Shown here: positions 46,101-55,500 of the stretch, piece by piece
How positions within the stretch are numbered: the stretch's first letter is position 1
Layout: every line of letters starts with the position of its first letter
Assembly (NCBI GenBank): GCA_020446675.1
Contig: JAGREE010000009.1
Span: 62,001 to 126,000, forward strand
Reading direction: 5' to 3'
Length of the DNA stretch: 64,000 nt
DNA from: Alphaproteobacteria bacterium
GTDB lineage: Bacteria > Pseudomonadota > Alphaproteobacteria > Sphingomonadales > Emcibacteraceae
Translations under genes and position numbers: made by a program
The notes under the pieces: generated by a model
Seen by the model: only the letters and a program-made list of their open reading frames with translations
Databases searched by the model: none
Told to the model about the DNA's origin: nothing

Positions 46101-47376
46101 CGAAACAGACCCCGCAAATTTAGTTTCGGCCACTGCACCGATGGTACTTTCCGAAACTAAAGCTGAAAAACCGAAAAGGCGTGGTAGCGTTATTGAGCGC
46201 GCGATGGAAATGATGTCTCCCAGAACGATTAAGGCCAAAAGTGACACTGAAGTCGCGGAACAGGTGCTGGGCAAAATAGAATCGCTTGAAAATATTGAGC
46301 CTGCACCCGTCGTAAATGTCGACCCGATTGACGCTCCTCAAGAGTATGATTCTAAATACAGCCATGAGCTGAAAACAGACGACGATCTTGATGACACTCC
46401 TGCAGTGACTTTCGAAGAACTCCGTGGAACTGAAGAGGACAGTGACAAAAGCGGAGTGAGCGATGAACCTTCAGAATTGGAAGGCCAAATTGATGCGCCC
46501 GAAATGGATTTTGTTGAACCTCCGTCAGAAGAGCCTGAATATCAATCTATTAAAGAAGAATTCAGTCATGATTTCGAGGAAGATGAGCCGGATACAGACC
46601 TGACTGAAGAAACAGATCCGACTGATGAATTGGAAACAACGCCGGTAATTGAAGATCATATAGATAGCCTCGAGAATGCAGAGCCAGAAATCGAGTCGCC
46701 CGAGCCAGAAGAAACACCTGGGCAGACTTTGCCGCAATTAAGAGAGACCCTTAAACAGGTTGTGGGATATATCAAAAAAGAGGATGCCAATCACAATCGA
46801 AGCCGTGATTCTCTTTATAATATTCTGACCGCAATTTATGAATTTTACGATATCTGCGAAAAATCCGGTGATGCATTTGACACGATAGTTCAAGAAAATG
46901 ATTTAAAAATACAAAGCCGAGCACCCTACACGCCTGTTTTAAAAATTTGCTTAGGTAAAGATTATGATAAAACGCGCCTGACTGAGTATGCTGCCGCACT
47001 GGGAATCGGACATTATATGAATGTGGATGTCAGCGAATTTCATGCGTTTATTAAGAATTTCCCTGGTGGTATAAAGGGTTGCGTCAAAGAAATGAGAAAT
47101 ATTCGTAAGCACGGCGCTTCAGGAAATATTACCGCACGAAAAACCAGAACAGTTGAAGAGGCTCGTGAAATATTGCGCGATATGGCCCCTATTGCCAGTT
47201 TCCGTCTGAAAAAGATTATCGTTGGAAATAATGTGGATGAGTTTTGTTTGCTGTTAGCCAAACGAGATGGGCACGATATTAACGTTCTTAAGGTACTTGA
47301 TGATAAATATACGAAATTGGAACCTATATTGAAGCGGGCCGCTTTTATTAAAGGCAACCTAAATGACCGTAAATAA
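43111..47376 (+). CDS. giant acidic PAS-domain protein
   Basis: A 1,421-residue protein with an N-terminal PAS_5-type domain (about 1-150: RRITFCLYEYWEKLAG, APFKKNLVLLDLRNG, FQVIGQDLLEDL). Next come roughly 1,000 residues of Asp/Glu/Ser/Thr-rich, probably disordered sequence. A folded-looking C-terminal part spans about 1204-1421 (KQVVGYIKKEDANHNRSRDSLYNILTAIY at its start). Short basic islands stand out (SLLRKIFIPMD near residue 385; KPKRRGSVIERAMEMMSPRTIKAK near 1015-1044). A 94-residue tandem duplication lies at about 635-818. No membrane helix or signal peptide. I recognise the PAS type only; the rest may be a scaffold or signalling hub, which is inference. Confidence 0.88.
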   Translation: MSAVEDLSQERRITFCLYEYWEKLAGESGLPALKNMNRNEIAPFKKNLVLLDLRNGQDNPTFQVIGQDLLEDLDDDLTNKPVSSVPRRTMLSRVTDHYMEVLANRVPIAFEAEFVNKEGEKALYRGILLPFSDDNKNINFILGGVRWILEKDVTLDDTKPTIEELMRQIAQGREDYTPESEQPYDTAASVDEDIPEFAETELNDEILEADVTDAISEPDITAEDEMVIADETYDEDILSEFNADNNAETETAENEDDILALDIEDEDEDEAIAYSEPENETDALDLGNSETDTLDLDSDDYSTELAAEENLEMASLQTPEFEHIAENEDLVFGEDLEEALQSSDLNAEAESDNSHNFEAETTYHEADGHSDKPDSDYQTASPGSLLRKIFIPMDEQTEINISDLDDDDELMLSASENTEEQEDVTESGHHEDNLSSFSALVDAIQNGEEDSETSQDDLTEAEIREDEIAQWPFDNEDHQNPDHLETQDADNSVSEDLQQSVDLENPAEESLLNTVNDEEAQAIERNDLQQGDFDNDEFEDILELTEMAEEEVVSDDSGEPSFSADFDENEEITDFLDVEDTVPFEEDLINELTSVEQIDEKPKTLESLLAEDSTAEELNIESSEELNKSEDADNPEMEQHDESVSSSEDDDGADHGLDYEANADIGSDSEISEPEDISTEENLVEEKLDEDTSDHEEEDLVLTIEEGLHSSFDTAPLDSHEDEFKTDAPEMEQQDEFVVSSEDDDSHDHDLDYEATADIGSDSEISEPEDIITEKIIAEENLVEDTSDHEAEDLVLTTEDDLHSTVDTAPLDSREDNDSAYDDDLSIEELMQSIIAERKFDQAYIREQALREDQEQNEELTKDGQTEETVKASESLTEGTESDYNPDADSPEEDLISISDTKDEILREDQAGLDFVSEYESLFDEYPAAAEIDTPAPNEETDRTSDATVTPETSSEDLEADNQEINVLDDNAYTDNTLSESDQNPLEANEITTVQPYETDPANLVSATAPMVLSETKAEKPKRRGSVIERAMEMMSPRTIKAKSDTEVAEQVLGKIESLENIEPAPVVNVDPIDAPQEYDSKYSHELKTDDDLDDTPAVTFEELRGTEEDSDKSGVSDEPSELEGQIDAPEMDFVEPPSEEPEYQSIKEEFSHDFEEDEPDTDLTEETDPTDELETTPVIEDHIDSLENAEPEIESPEPEETPGQTLPQLRETLKQVVGYIKKEDANHNRSRDSLYNILTAIYEFYDICEKSGDAFDTIVQENDLKIQSRAPYTPVLKICLGKDYDKTRLTEYAAALGIGHYMNVDVSEFHAFIKNFPGGIKGCVKEMRNIRKHGASGNITARKTRTVEEAREILRDMAPIASFRLKKIIVGNNVDEFCLLLAKRDGHDINVLKVLDDKYTKLEPILKRAAFIKGNLNDRK
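45013..45564 (+). repeat. 94-residue in-frame tandem duplication in the acidic PAS protein
   Basis: Copy 1 runs 45013-45294 and copy 2 45295 to about 45564, with a period of 282 bases. Long segments are identical at DNA level, for example around GCCGATATCGGATCTGATTC in each copy, so the event is recent. Between EISEPEDI and DTSDHE the copies differ by a compensating insertion and deletion that keeps frame. Confidence 0.85.
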
Positions 47377-47450
47377 ACCATTTCTTAAGTCAATTACATT
47401 TAATATAAAATCCAATATAAAAATAATTTCTCAATTTAAAGGAAAAAGCT

Positions 47451-50400
47451 GTGAGCAGTTGGTCCCAAAAAGAAATTCGCCTTGACACTATCATTGACTA
47501 TACTAAGGAAACAATGAAATCGCCGCTCGGCACTGAATTTCTGGATTTTGTAAGTGAATTTTACAAAAACGCCTCCCCCGAAGATTTAAGCCTGAGACTG
47601 AATGAACTTTACGCCATTGCGCTGAGCAACTGGAAATTCATTTCAGAATTTAATGAGGTTGGCTCTAAAATCAGAATTTTCAATCCCACTCTTGAGGAGC
47701 ATGGTTGGACATCATCCCATACTATAATCCAGATACTCACACGGGATATGCCATTTCTGATTGATAGCATTACGTCCAATTTACTTGAAGACGGTAATAC
47801 TCTGCATATGCTCATTCATCCTGTGCTTGAGATCAGTCGGGATAAAGATGGCAAACTGGTTGAAAAAGGCGGTAAGAAACGTGCTGAATCAGTCATGCAT
47901 ATTGAAATAACCGCTATGAGTAACCAACAGGAGCTTAAGCAGCTTGAAGAAAAATTAAAGCAGGTTACTGATTTCATCCATGCCGCCGTTGAAGACTGGA
48001 AACCAATCCTTAAAAAGGTTGAAGAAACTTCTGAAAATTTAAATCTGGCCCCAAAGTCAGTTTCAAAAGAAGAAATAAAGGAATCCCAGGCCTTCCTAAA
48101 ATGGCTGACTGAAAATAATTTCACCTTACTTGGCTATAGGGAATATGACCACAATAACAAGAAATCCCCAACTTCCGGTGAGGGCTTTGGAATCCTGAGA
48201 GACCCGAACGTAAATATTTTACGGGGACCTGAAGGACTTGTCGCTATCTCACCCGAAATTACAGATTTTATGGACAGTGATAATATCATGTATATTACCA
48301 AGGCCAATGTAAAATCTATGGTCCATCGAGTTGTGCATCTTGACTATATCGGCTTTAAGAAATTTGATAAAAAAGGCAAAGTAATCCGTGAAACGCGCTT
48401 TGTAGGTCTATTCACTTCCGACAGTTATAATCAACAGGCACAATATATTCCCTATCTTGAGCGTAAAGTCCGTTCTGTTGTCGAAAGATCCGGCTTTGAT
48501 TACAACAGTCATGACGGAAAAGCGCTTTTTCATATTCTTGAAACACTTCCGCGTGATGAGCTGTTCCAGATTGATGTAGAAACACTGTTCCAGACATCTA
48601 TTGGTATTCTCCATTTAAATTTACGCCCCCAATGTCGTGCCTTTTTGCGTAAAGATAAATTTGAACGCTTTGTATCAGCACTCGTATTTGTGCCACGTGA
48701 TCTTTATAATTCTATCTTAAGAACAAAAATTGAAAAAATACTCTGTGATTCATTCAATGGTGAGTTATCGTCCCGTTATGCCCAGCTAAGTAATGACCGT
48801 ATTGCCCGCTGGCATTTTATTATCAGAACCAAACCTGGTCAGGTTCCAAATCCCGATACTGAAAATATCAACAGACGAATTTCAAAAGTCGCGCAGAGCT
48901 GGTCTGATTATTTTCATGAGGTTTTGGTTGATCGCTGGGGTGAGGAAAAAGCCACGCAGCTTTTCAGAAAATATAATAAGTCGTTTAATTCTGCCTATCA
49001 GGAAAATTTTGATCCGCGCTTTGCTGTCATTGATGTTGACAAACTTGAGCAATTGCCACTGTGCAACAACATAGCTTTTAACTTCTATCGTGATCCGCAG
49101 GATGTTGAAAATGTTATTCGCCTAAAAATTTATACAAGTCAAAATACTATTGCCCTGAGCGACTGTCTCCCAATGCTTGAAAATTTAGGTCTTCGCGTAA
49201 TTGAAGAATATGCTTTTGAAGTGGTTACCAGTAAGGGTGAAGAAAAAATTGTTCATAGCATACATGATTTCTATCTGGAAGACCCTACCGGAAAAGCTTT
49301 TGATCTTAGTGAGCTTAAAACCCGAATGGAAGATGCATTAATAGCCATATGGACCGGTAAAGTCGATAATGATGGTTTTAACAAACTGGTTTTCAGGGCA
49401 GGAATGACTTATAAGCAGGCCCTGATTTTAAGAATTTACAGTAAGTATCTGAGACAGCTTGGCAGCTCTTATAGTGAAACCTATATGCAGGATACTTTGA
49501 CCCAGCATGTGGATATTTCAAAATTATTAACTGATCTTTTCGAAATTAAATTCCGTCTTGATGTCGCAGATAATTATGACAGGGCAAAAGAAGCCAAAGA
49601 TCAAATTGCCAATATCAAATCGCTGCTTACAAATGTGGAAAGCCTTGATCAGGACCGGATGCTTAGAAATTACATGAATGTTATTTCCTGTTCATTAAGA
49701 ACAAATTTCTATCAATCCGACGATGACGGAAAAGGAAAAAACTATATTTCCATCAAAATTAAAAGTCGCGAAGTGGAGGAAGCCCCTAAACCGAGACCTT
49801 TTGCAGAAATCTTTGTGTATTCTCCACGCTTTGAAGGTGTTCATTTAAGATCCGGGCCCGTTGCCCGTGGTGGTTTGCGCTGGTCCGATCGTAGAGAGGA
49901 TTACCGAACAGAAATTCTGGGCCTTGTTAAAGCACAGCAGGTTAAAAACACCGTCATCGTTCCTGTTGGCGCAAAAGGCGGATTTGTTCCAAAACAAATG
50001 CCGATAAACCCAACCCGGGAAGAAACGCTTGAAGAAGGCATCGCCTGCTATAAATCCTTTATTTCCGGACTTCTTGATATTACTGATAATCTGAAAGACG
50101 GGAATGTTGTTCCTCCACGGGATGTTGTTCGCGCTGATGGTGATGATCCATATCTTGTCGTTGCGGCCGATAAGGGAACAGCGACATTTTCAGATATAGC
50201 CAATGGTATTGCGCAGGATTACGGATTTTGGCTGGATGATGCTTTTGCATCCGGCGGTTCTGTCGGATACGACCATAAAAAAATGGGTATTACTGCGCGT
50301 GGTGCATGGGTAAGTGTACAGCGCCATTTCCGTGAACAGGGTATTGATGTTCAAAAAGACAACATTACTATTGCCGGAATTGGCGATATGTCGGGGGATG

Positions 50401-52253
50401 TGTTCGGTAACGGACTCCTTTGTTCTGAAGCTGTAAAACTGGTTGCTGCATTTGATCACAGAGATATATTCATTGATCCTGATCCAGACCCGGCAAAGTC
50501 ATATGCTGAAAGAAAGCGGATGTTTAATCTTCCTCGTTCAAGCTGGGAAGATTATAATAAAAAACTAATCTCTGCCGGTGGCGGTGTCTTCAGCCGTAAA
50601 CTGAAATCCATTGATCTTACGCCGCAAATAAAATCATTGCTTGGCTTTGCTGATGATGTAAATACGGCAGCCCCGAACGAACTGATCAGGGCAATATTAA
50701 AGTCCCACGTCGATTTATTATGGTTCGGCGGTATCGGCACTTATGTAAAATCCACCAATGAAAACAACGCTGCCGTGGGCGACCGTGCCAATGATGCCAT
50801 ACGGATTAATGGTAAAGATTTAAACTGTAAGGCAATTGGAGAAGGCGGAAACCTTGGATGTACACAACTTGGAAGAATAGAATATTGTCTTAACGGCGGT
50901 ATGATGAATACGGATGCTGTTGATAATTCCGCCGGTGTTGACTGCTCGGATAATGAAGTCAATATAAAGATCCTGCTGAACAGTATTGTTGCCGAAGGGA
51001 AAATGACCAAAAAGCAGCGTGATGAGCTGCTTGAGGAAATGACAGATGATGTCGCCGAATTGGTGCTTCGTGACAATTACCTTCAAACCCAGGCAATCAG
51101 TCTTGCCAAATACAGCAGTGTCCGCCAGCTCGACAGCTTTGAACGTTATCTGGATGAGCTTGAAAAATCGGCCAATCTTGACCGTGAGCTGGAATTTCTT
51201 CCCAATGATGAAGAGCTTGCAGAAAGAAATGAGAAATCATTGGGCCTTACTCGTCCTGAAAATTCAGTTCTTATCGCTTACGCCAAAATGTCCTTATATG
51301 ACAGTTTGATGGAAAGTAAATTTCTTGATGATCCTTATCTTGAGAAATTCCTTTGCAAATCTTTCCCAAAAAGGTTGAGCAAAAAGTATAAAACAGAAAT
51401 GGGGAATCACCAGCTTAGACGGCAAATTATTGCAAAAGTGATCTGCAATGAAATTGTCAACCGTGGCGGAATTCAGGCTATTAAGGAAGAAACCGGTGCC
51501 AGTGGCGCAGAAATTGCCAGAGCAGCCATTATTACCAGTGAGGTGTTTGAGCTTGATACCATATGGGATCAGATAGAAAAGCTGGACTATGTTGTTCCGG
51601 CGACCATTCAGATTTTGATGCTGATGGATGTAGAGGAATTTGCCCGCAGACAAACAATCTGGTTCCTTAACAATACGGACAGTAAACAGCCGATTCAGAA
51701 AATTATTGATAATTATAAGCCTGGTATTACCGAATTATTTATGATGGACACTGTTTCTGAAACAGTTTCTGATGAAAGCTTTGCCAGCAAGCGCAATATG
51801 TATACGGAACAGAATGTTGATCTTGCTCTCGCACAGCATATTGCCAGCCTTGATATTAAAACAGCTGCCTGTGATCTGGTACAGGTTGCAAAAGAGCTGG
51901 ATGTTGATGTCACCCAAATAGCTTCCGTTTACTTTATGTTTGGTGAAGAACTCGGATTTGAATGGCTGAGAAGCCAGGCAGAAATGGTCGAGACAACGGA
52001 CCATTGGGACAGGCTTGCCGTAAATAGTATTCTTGGCGATCTTCAGGATCAGCAGAAGATTCTGACCCGAAATGCCCTGCAGGGCTGTCGGGATGTTGAT
52101 TGTATGGATGCTGCCAAAAAATGGCTTAGTGATAATCAATCTTCTACAATCCGGGTTAACAAACTGCTTCAGGATTTCCAGAATTCCGGCAATTTGAATG
52201 TTACTAAAATGGGCTTTGCTGCCCGACAAATCCGAAATGTTGTTGTGGATTAG
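47451..52253 (+). CDS. gdhZ: large NAD-specific glutamate dehydrogenase
   Basis: The 180-kDa class NAD-GDH, which deaminates glutamate to 2-oxoglutarate and ammonia; named gdhZ in Caulobacter and gdhB in Pseudomonas. The 1,600 residues match the class. A long N-terminal regulatory half with ACT-like segments leads to the catalytic core with VARGGLRWSDRREDYRTEILG, the lysine region in VPVGAKGGFVPK, and GIGDMSGDVFGNGLL. The start is GTG at 47451 with AAAGGAA before it. As a sink for glutamate it suits the upstream amino-acid scavenging genes. It is separated from the acidic PAS gene by 74 bases. Confidence 0.97.
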   Translation: MSSWSQKEIRLDTIIDYTKETMKSPLGTEFLDFVSEFYKNASPEDLSLRLNELYAIALSNWKFISEFNEVGSKIRIFNPTLEEHGWTSSHTIIQILTRDMPFLIDSITSNLLEDGNTLHMLIHPVLEISRDKDGKLVEKGGKKRAESVMHIEITAMSNQQELKQLEEKLKQVTDFIHAAVEDWKPILKKVEETSENLNLAPKSVSKEEIKESQAFLKWLTENNFTLLGYREYDHNNKKSPTSGEGFGILRDPNVNILRGPEGLVAISPEITDFMDSDNIMYITKANVKSMVHRVVHLDYIGFKKFDKKGKVIRETRFVGLFTSDSYNQQAQYIPYLERKVRSVVERSGFDYNSHDGKALFHILETLPRDELFQIDVETLFQTSIGILHLNLRPQCRAFLRKDKFERFVSALVFVPRDLYNSILRTKIEKILCDSFNGELSSRYAQLSNDRIARWHFIIRTKPGQVPNPDTENINRRISKVAQSWSDYFHEVLVDRWGEEKATQLFRKYNKSFNSAYQENFDPRFAVIDVDKLEQLPLCNNIAFNFYRDPQDVENVIRLKIYTSQNTIALSDCLPMLENLGLRVIEEYAFEVVTSKGEEKIVHSIHDFYLEDPTGKAFDLSELKTRMEDALIAIWTGKVDNDGFNKLVFRAGMTYKQALILRIYSKYLRQLGSSYSETYMQDTLTQHVDISKLLTDLFEIKFRLDVADNYDRAKEAKDQIANIKSLLTNVESLDQDRMLRNYMNVISCSLRTNFYQSDDDGKGKNYISIKIKSREVEEAPKPRPFAEIFVYSPRFEGVHLRSGPVARGGLRWSDRREDYRTEILGLVKAQQVKNTVIVPVGAKGGFVPKQMPINPTREETLEEGIACYKSFISGLLDITDNLKDGNVVPPRDVVRADGDDPYLVVAADKGTATFSDIANGIAQDYGFWLDDAFASGGSVGYDHKKMGITARGAWVSVQRHFREQGIDVQKDNITIAGIGDMSGDVFGNGLLCSEAVKLVAAFDHRDIFIDPDPDPAKSYAERKRMFNLPRSSWEDYNKKLISAGGGVFSRKLKSIDLTPQIKSLLGFADDVNTAAPNELIRAILKSHVDLLWFGGIGTYVKSTNENNAAVGDRANDAIRINGKDLNCKAIGEGGNLGCTQLGRIEYCLNGGMMNTDAVDNSAGVDCSDNEVNIKILLNSIVAEGKMTKKQRDELLEEMTDDVAELVLRDNYLQTQAISLAKYSSVRQLDSFERYLDELEKSANLDRELEFLPNDEELAERNEKSLGLTRPENSVLIAYAKMSLYDSLMESKFLDDPYLEKFLCKSFPKRLSKKYKTEMGNHQLRRQIIAKVICNEIVNRGGIQAIKEETGASGAEIARAAIITSEVFELDTIWDQIEKLDYVVPATIQILMLMDVEEFARRQTIWFLNNTDSKQPIQKIIDNYKPGITELFMMDTVSETVSDESFASKRNMYTEQNVDLALAQHIASLDIKTAACDLVQVAKELDVDVTQIASVYFMFGEELGFEWLRSQAEMVETTDHWDRLAVNSILGDLQDQQKILTRNALQGCRDVDCMDAAKKWLSDNQSSTIRVNKLLQDFQNSGNLNVTKMGFAARQIRNVVVD

Positions 52254-52273
52254 TTTATGTCTTTACTATACTC

Positions 52274-52308
52274 TTATTACAGGGCGGCAAATTCCCGCCC
52301 TGTAATAA
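52274..52308 (+). promoter_or_regulatory. 14-bp hairpin abutting the selO ribosome binding site
   Basis: TTATTACAGGGCGG (52274-52287) pairs perfectly with 52295-52308 around a 7-base loop. The AAGGAG of selO (52307-52312) begins with the last two bases of the stem, and there is no T-run. It could stabilise the gdhZ 3' end, be a processing site or modulate selO translation. Confidence 0.6.
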
Positions 52309-52317
52309 GGAGCCTTA

Positions 52318-53760
52318 ATGACACTCATATTCGATAATCGTTATGACGCTCTTGGTGAAAGATTCTATGCGTCACTTTATCCCGATCCCCTTCCCAACCC
52401 AAGAGCTGTTATTTTCAATGACGACGCTCTGGAAACGCTGGGATTGAAGCAATATGGTCTGGATGATCTCCTATCATTCTTTAGTGGAAATTCTGTGCCT
52501 GAGGGCGCCGCCCCTCTGGCGATGGTTTATGCAGGACACCAGTTTGGTGGCTATAGCCCACAGCTTGGTGATGGACGGGGGATTCTGATCGGTCAGATCA
52601 GAAATAAAAAAGGGACGCTCATTGATCTGCATTTAAAAGGAGCGGGCAAGACCCCTTTTTCAAGGATGGGTGATGGCCGTGCGGTACTCAGGTCCTGTAT
52701 TCGTGAATTTCTGGCCAGCGAAGCGCTACACCATTTGGGCATCCCTTCCACCCGCGCTCTGGCCGTGACCACCAGCAATGAACCCGTACAGCGTGAAACG
52801 ATTGAAAATGCTTCCATGCTGATGCGCTTTAGTGAAAGTCATATACGCTTTGGCTCCTTTGAATATTTTGCCTATACGGAACAATTTGATGAGCTAAGAC
52901 AACTTTGCGATTATACCCTTGAAAACCATTTTCCCCAGATCGTACAGAATGAAACCAAATATGATGACTTTTTATGTGCTGTCGCAGAAAAAACGGGCTC
53001 ATTAATCGCCCAGTGGCAAGCCTTTGGCTTTGCTCATGGCGTCATGAATACTGACAATATGTCTATCATTGGCCAGACATTTGATTATGGCCCTTATGGC
53101 TTTATGGAAAAATTCGATCCTTATTATATTTGTAATCATTCTGATGATCGGGGGCGATATGCATTTAACCGGCAACCGCTTATCGGCCATTGGAACTGTC
53201 AGGCTCTGGCACAGGCTCTTTCTTCCCTAACAACATCCGTTGCTGCAAAAAATATGCTTCAGACTTATCAGGACACCTTTATAAAACGCTATCATGCCCT
53301 GATGTGCCGTAAGCTTGGCCTTATGGAAACTATTGAGGGCGATAAAGACCTTTATGAAGATCTTCTTGATCTGATGGAAGGGTATGGCATTGATTATACG
53401 ATATTTTTCAGATCATTAAGCCAGTATCACCAGAATGATGATGTTGGAAAAATAACCATAATAAAAAGTTGTGCCGATGACTTTGCGCCCTGGTTTAAAC
53501 GCTATAATGAACGACTGGCGCTTGAAAGCTTAGATGACAATGACCGTCATGAAGTAATGAAAAAAATAAACCCAAAATATATTTTGAGAAATTATCTAGC
53601 CCAGCTGGCTATACAAAATTCAGAAAATGGTGATCACAGCGATTTGCACCGGCTTTATACTGTGCTCAAAAATCCTTATGACGAACAGCCAGAGTTTGAA
53701 TCCTATGCTCGCGAAACGCCCCCCTGGGGTCAACATCTGCAAATCAGCTGTTCGTCATAA
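52318..53760 (+). CDS. selO: SelO/YdiU family protein adenylyltransferase
   Basis: Pseudokinase-fold enzyme that transfers AMP from ATP to protein Ser/Thr/Tyr residues, linked to redox and oxidative stress responses. The 480 residues carry YAGHQFGGYSPQLGDGRGI, LKGAGKTPFSRMGDGRAVLRS, REFLASEALHHLGIPSTRALAV, and the metal-binding NTDNMSIIGQTFDYGPYGFM. The C-terminal segment ends SCSS; in this family the C-terminus often bears a conserved cysteine (selenocysteine in animals). AAGGAG precedes the ATG and overlaps the upstream hairpin. Confidence 0.96.
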   Translation: MTLIFDNRYDALGERFYASLYPDPLPNPRAVIFNDDALETLGLKQYGLDDLLSFFSGNSVPEGAAPLAMVYAGHQFGGYSPQLGDGRGILIGQIRNKKGTLIDLHLKGAGKTPFSRMGDGRAVLRSCIREFLASEALHHLGIPSTRALAVTTSNEPVQRETIENASMLMRFSESHIRFGSFEYFAYTEQFDELRQLCDYTLENHFPQIVQNETKYDDFLCAVAEKTGSLIAQWQAFGFAHGVMNTDNMSIIGQTFDYGPYGFMEKFDPYYICNHSDDRGRYAFNRQPLIGHWNCQALAQALSSLTTSVAAKNMLQTYQDTFIKRYHALMCRKLGLMETIEGDKDLYEDLLDLMEGYGIDYTIFFRSLSQYHQNDDVGKITIIKSCADDFAPWFKRYNERLALESLDDNDRHEVMKKINPKYILRNYLAQLAIQNSENGDHSDLHRLYTVLKNPYDEQPEFESYARETPPWGQHLQISCSS

Positions 53761-53786
53761 AAAAGGCCCGTAAAACGAGCCCTTTT
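53761..53786. terminator. bidirectional terminator between selO and purH
   Basis: A 7-bp stem (53765-53771 with 53775-53781, one C-A mismatch) with an AAA loop, flanked by AAAA on the left and CTTTT on the right, begins one base after the selO stop. Convergent genes on both sides make it usable in both directions. Confidence 0.6.
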
Positions 53787-53808
53787 AAAATTATATTTTG
53801 ATTTAAGC

Positions 53809-55410
53809 TTAATGGCGAAAATGTCGCATTCCTGTAAAGACCATGGCAAGCCCCTTTTCATCCGCTGCGGCGATTATTTCGTCGTCTCTGATTGAACCGC
53901 CAGGCTGGATAACCGCTGTAACCCCGGCCTCTGCCGCACTCAGCAAACCGTCAGCAAATGGGAAAAACGCGTCAGATGCAACGACTGACCCTTCGGTCAT
54001 CGTATATGACAATCCTGCCGCTTCACTGGCATCGATAGATTTTCTTACTGCGGTCTTTGCGCTGTCAACCCGGCTCATCTGACCGGCACCAATACCAACT
54101 GTTGCACCATTTTTAACATAGATAATCGCGTTTGATTTCACATGCTTACAAACGGTAAAGGCAAACAGAAGGTCTTTTAATTCCTGCTCGCTCGGGGCTC
54201 TTTTTGTCACAACTTTTAAGTCGTCTAATGTAACTTTGCCGTTATCCCGGCTTTGAACAAGATAGCCGCCGGCAACAGTTTTGATCGTTTGTCCCCCAGA
54301 ACGCGGATCAGCAATACCCCCGGTTAAAAGAAGACGCAGATTTTTCTTTTCTGACATTATTTTAACGGCTTCATCATCGGCATCAGTGGCAATCACCACT
54401 TCAGTGAAGATTTTTGAAATTTCCCGTGCTGTTTCTGCATCCAGTTTACCATTCAGCGCAATGATGCCGCCAAAGGCACTGGTCTGATCACAGATTAATG
54501 CCTTGTTATAAGCATCAATATAATTATCCCCACGTGCCACACCGCATGGATTGGCGTGCTTGATAATGGCGACCGCCGGCCCTTCTTTCGGGTCAAATTC
54601 GCTGACCAGTTCAAATGCCGCATCGGTATCATTTAAGTTATTATAACTAAGTTCTTTTCCCTGAAGTTGTCTTGCCGTGGCAATTCCATTTCGCGGATGT
54701 GCACTGCGGGTCACATAAAATGCCGCATCCTGATGGGGATTTTCACCATATCGAAGGGTCTGTTTTCTTTTAGCTGTAATATTTAGCCGCTCGGGGTATG
54801 TTTCACCGAGCTGTTCCGCAAACCAGGTTGATATGGCCGCATCATATGACCCGGTTCTGGCAAACGCTTTTGCCGCCAGTTTTTTACGAAGCTCCGCGGA
54901 TGTGGCGCCATTATTCTCTTTAATTGATGTCATGACGTCATCATAATCTTCAACGTCTACCACGACCGTAACAAAAGCGTGGTTTTTGGCAGCACTTCTG
55001 ATCATGGCCGGACCGCCAATATCAATATTTTCTATACATGTTGCAAAATCCGCGCCTCTTTCGACAGTATCTTCAAACGGATAAAGATTAACAACAAGAA
55101 GATCTATGGCCCCAATATTATGCTCATTCATTGACCTCAGATGCTCATCATTGGTGCGAAGCGCAAGCAGGCCGCCATGAATTTTCGGGTGAAGCGTTTT
55201 AACGCGGCCATCCATCATTTCCGGGAACCCTGTGTGCGATGCCACTTCCTTAACGGCTATACCAGCATCGGCAAGCGTTTTGGCCGAGCCGCCAGTGGAT
55301 AATATTTCTATTCCCTGATCACTTAGAAATTTACCAAGCTTCACGAGGCCCGTTTTATCGGAAACAGAAAGCAGAGCGCGTTTAATTGGTTTTGAAGTTA
55401 TATCTGTCAT
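53809..55410 (-). CDS. purH: AICAR transformylase / IMP cyclohydrolase
   Basis: Catalyses the last two steps of IMP synthesis. The N-terminal cyclohydrolase part has [30 protein letters not shown] and [11 protein letters not shown]; the transformylase part has [44 protein letters not shown] and [16 protein letters not shown] [11 protein letters not shown]. The 533 residues are the usual length. Downstream of the heparinase-like gene, the typical alphaproteobacterial order. Confidence 0.97.
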   Translation of the reverse strand: MTDITSKPIKRALLSVSDKTGLVKLGKFLSDQGIEILSTGGSAKTLADAGIAVKEVASHTGFPEMMDGRVKTLHPKIHGGLLALRTNDEHLRSMNEHNIGAIDLLVVNLYPFEDTVERGADFATCIENIDIGGPAMIRSAAKNHAFVTVVVDVEDYDDVMTSIKENNGATSAELRKKLAAKAFARTGSYDAAISTWFAEQLGETYPERLNITAKRKQTLRYGENPHQDAAFYVTRSAHPRNGIATARQLQGKELSYNNLNDTDAAFELVSEFDPKEGPAVAIIKHANPCGVARGDNYIDAYNKALICDQTSAFGGIIALNGKLDAETAREISKIFTEVVIATDADDEAVKIMSEKKNLRLLLTGGIADPRSGGQTIKTVAGGYLVQSRDNGKVTLDDLKVVTKRAPSEQELKDLLFAFTVCKHVKSNAIIYVKNGATVGIGAGQMSRVDSAKTAVRKSIDASEAAGLSYTMTEGSVVASDAFFPFADGLLSAAEAGVTAVIQPGGSIRDDEIIAAADEKGLAMVFTGMRHFRH

Positions 55411-55500
55411 AGAATTACTCTTTGTAGAATGAGGTCAGCAATAAAAACTCTTCCCTGCGGGTGGTAGTATATTTTTAAAGATCACGCAAGGCCAAATACC

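Noticed and set aside
43832..46999. Several antisense and frame-shifted ORFs inside the acidic PAS gene, including serine-rich minus-strand ones
   Set aside because: They mirror the GAA/GAT/GAC-rich codons of the real gene and have no ribosome binding sites or recognisable domains.
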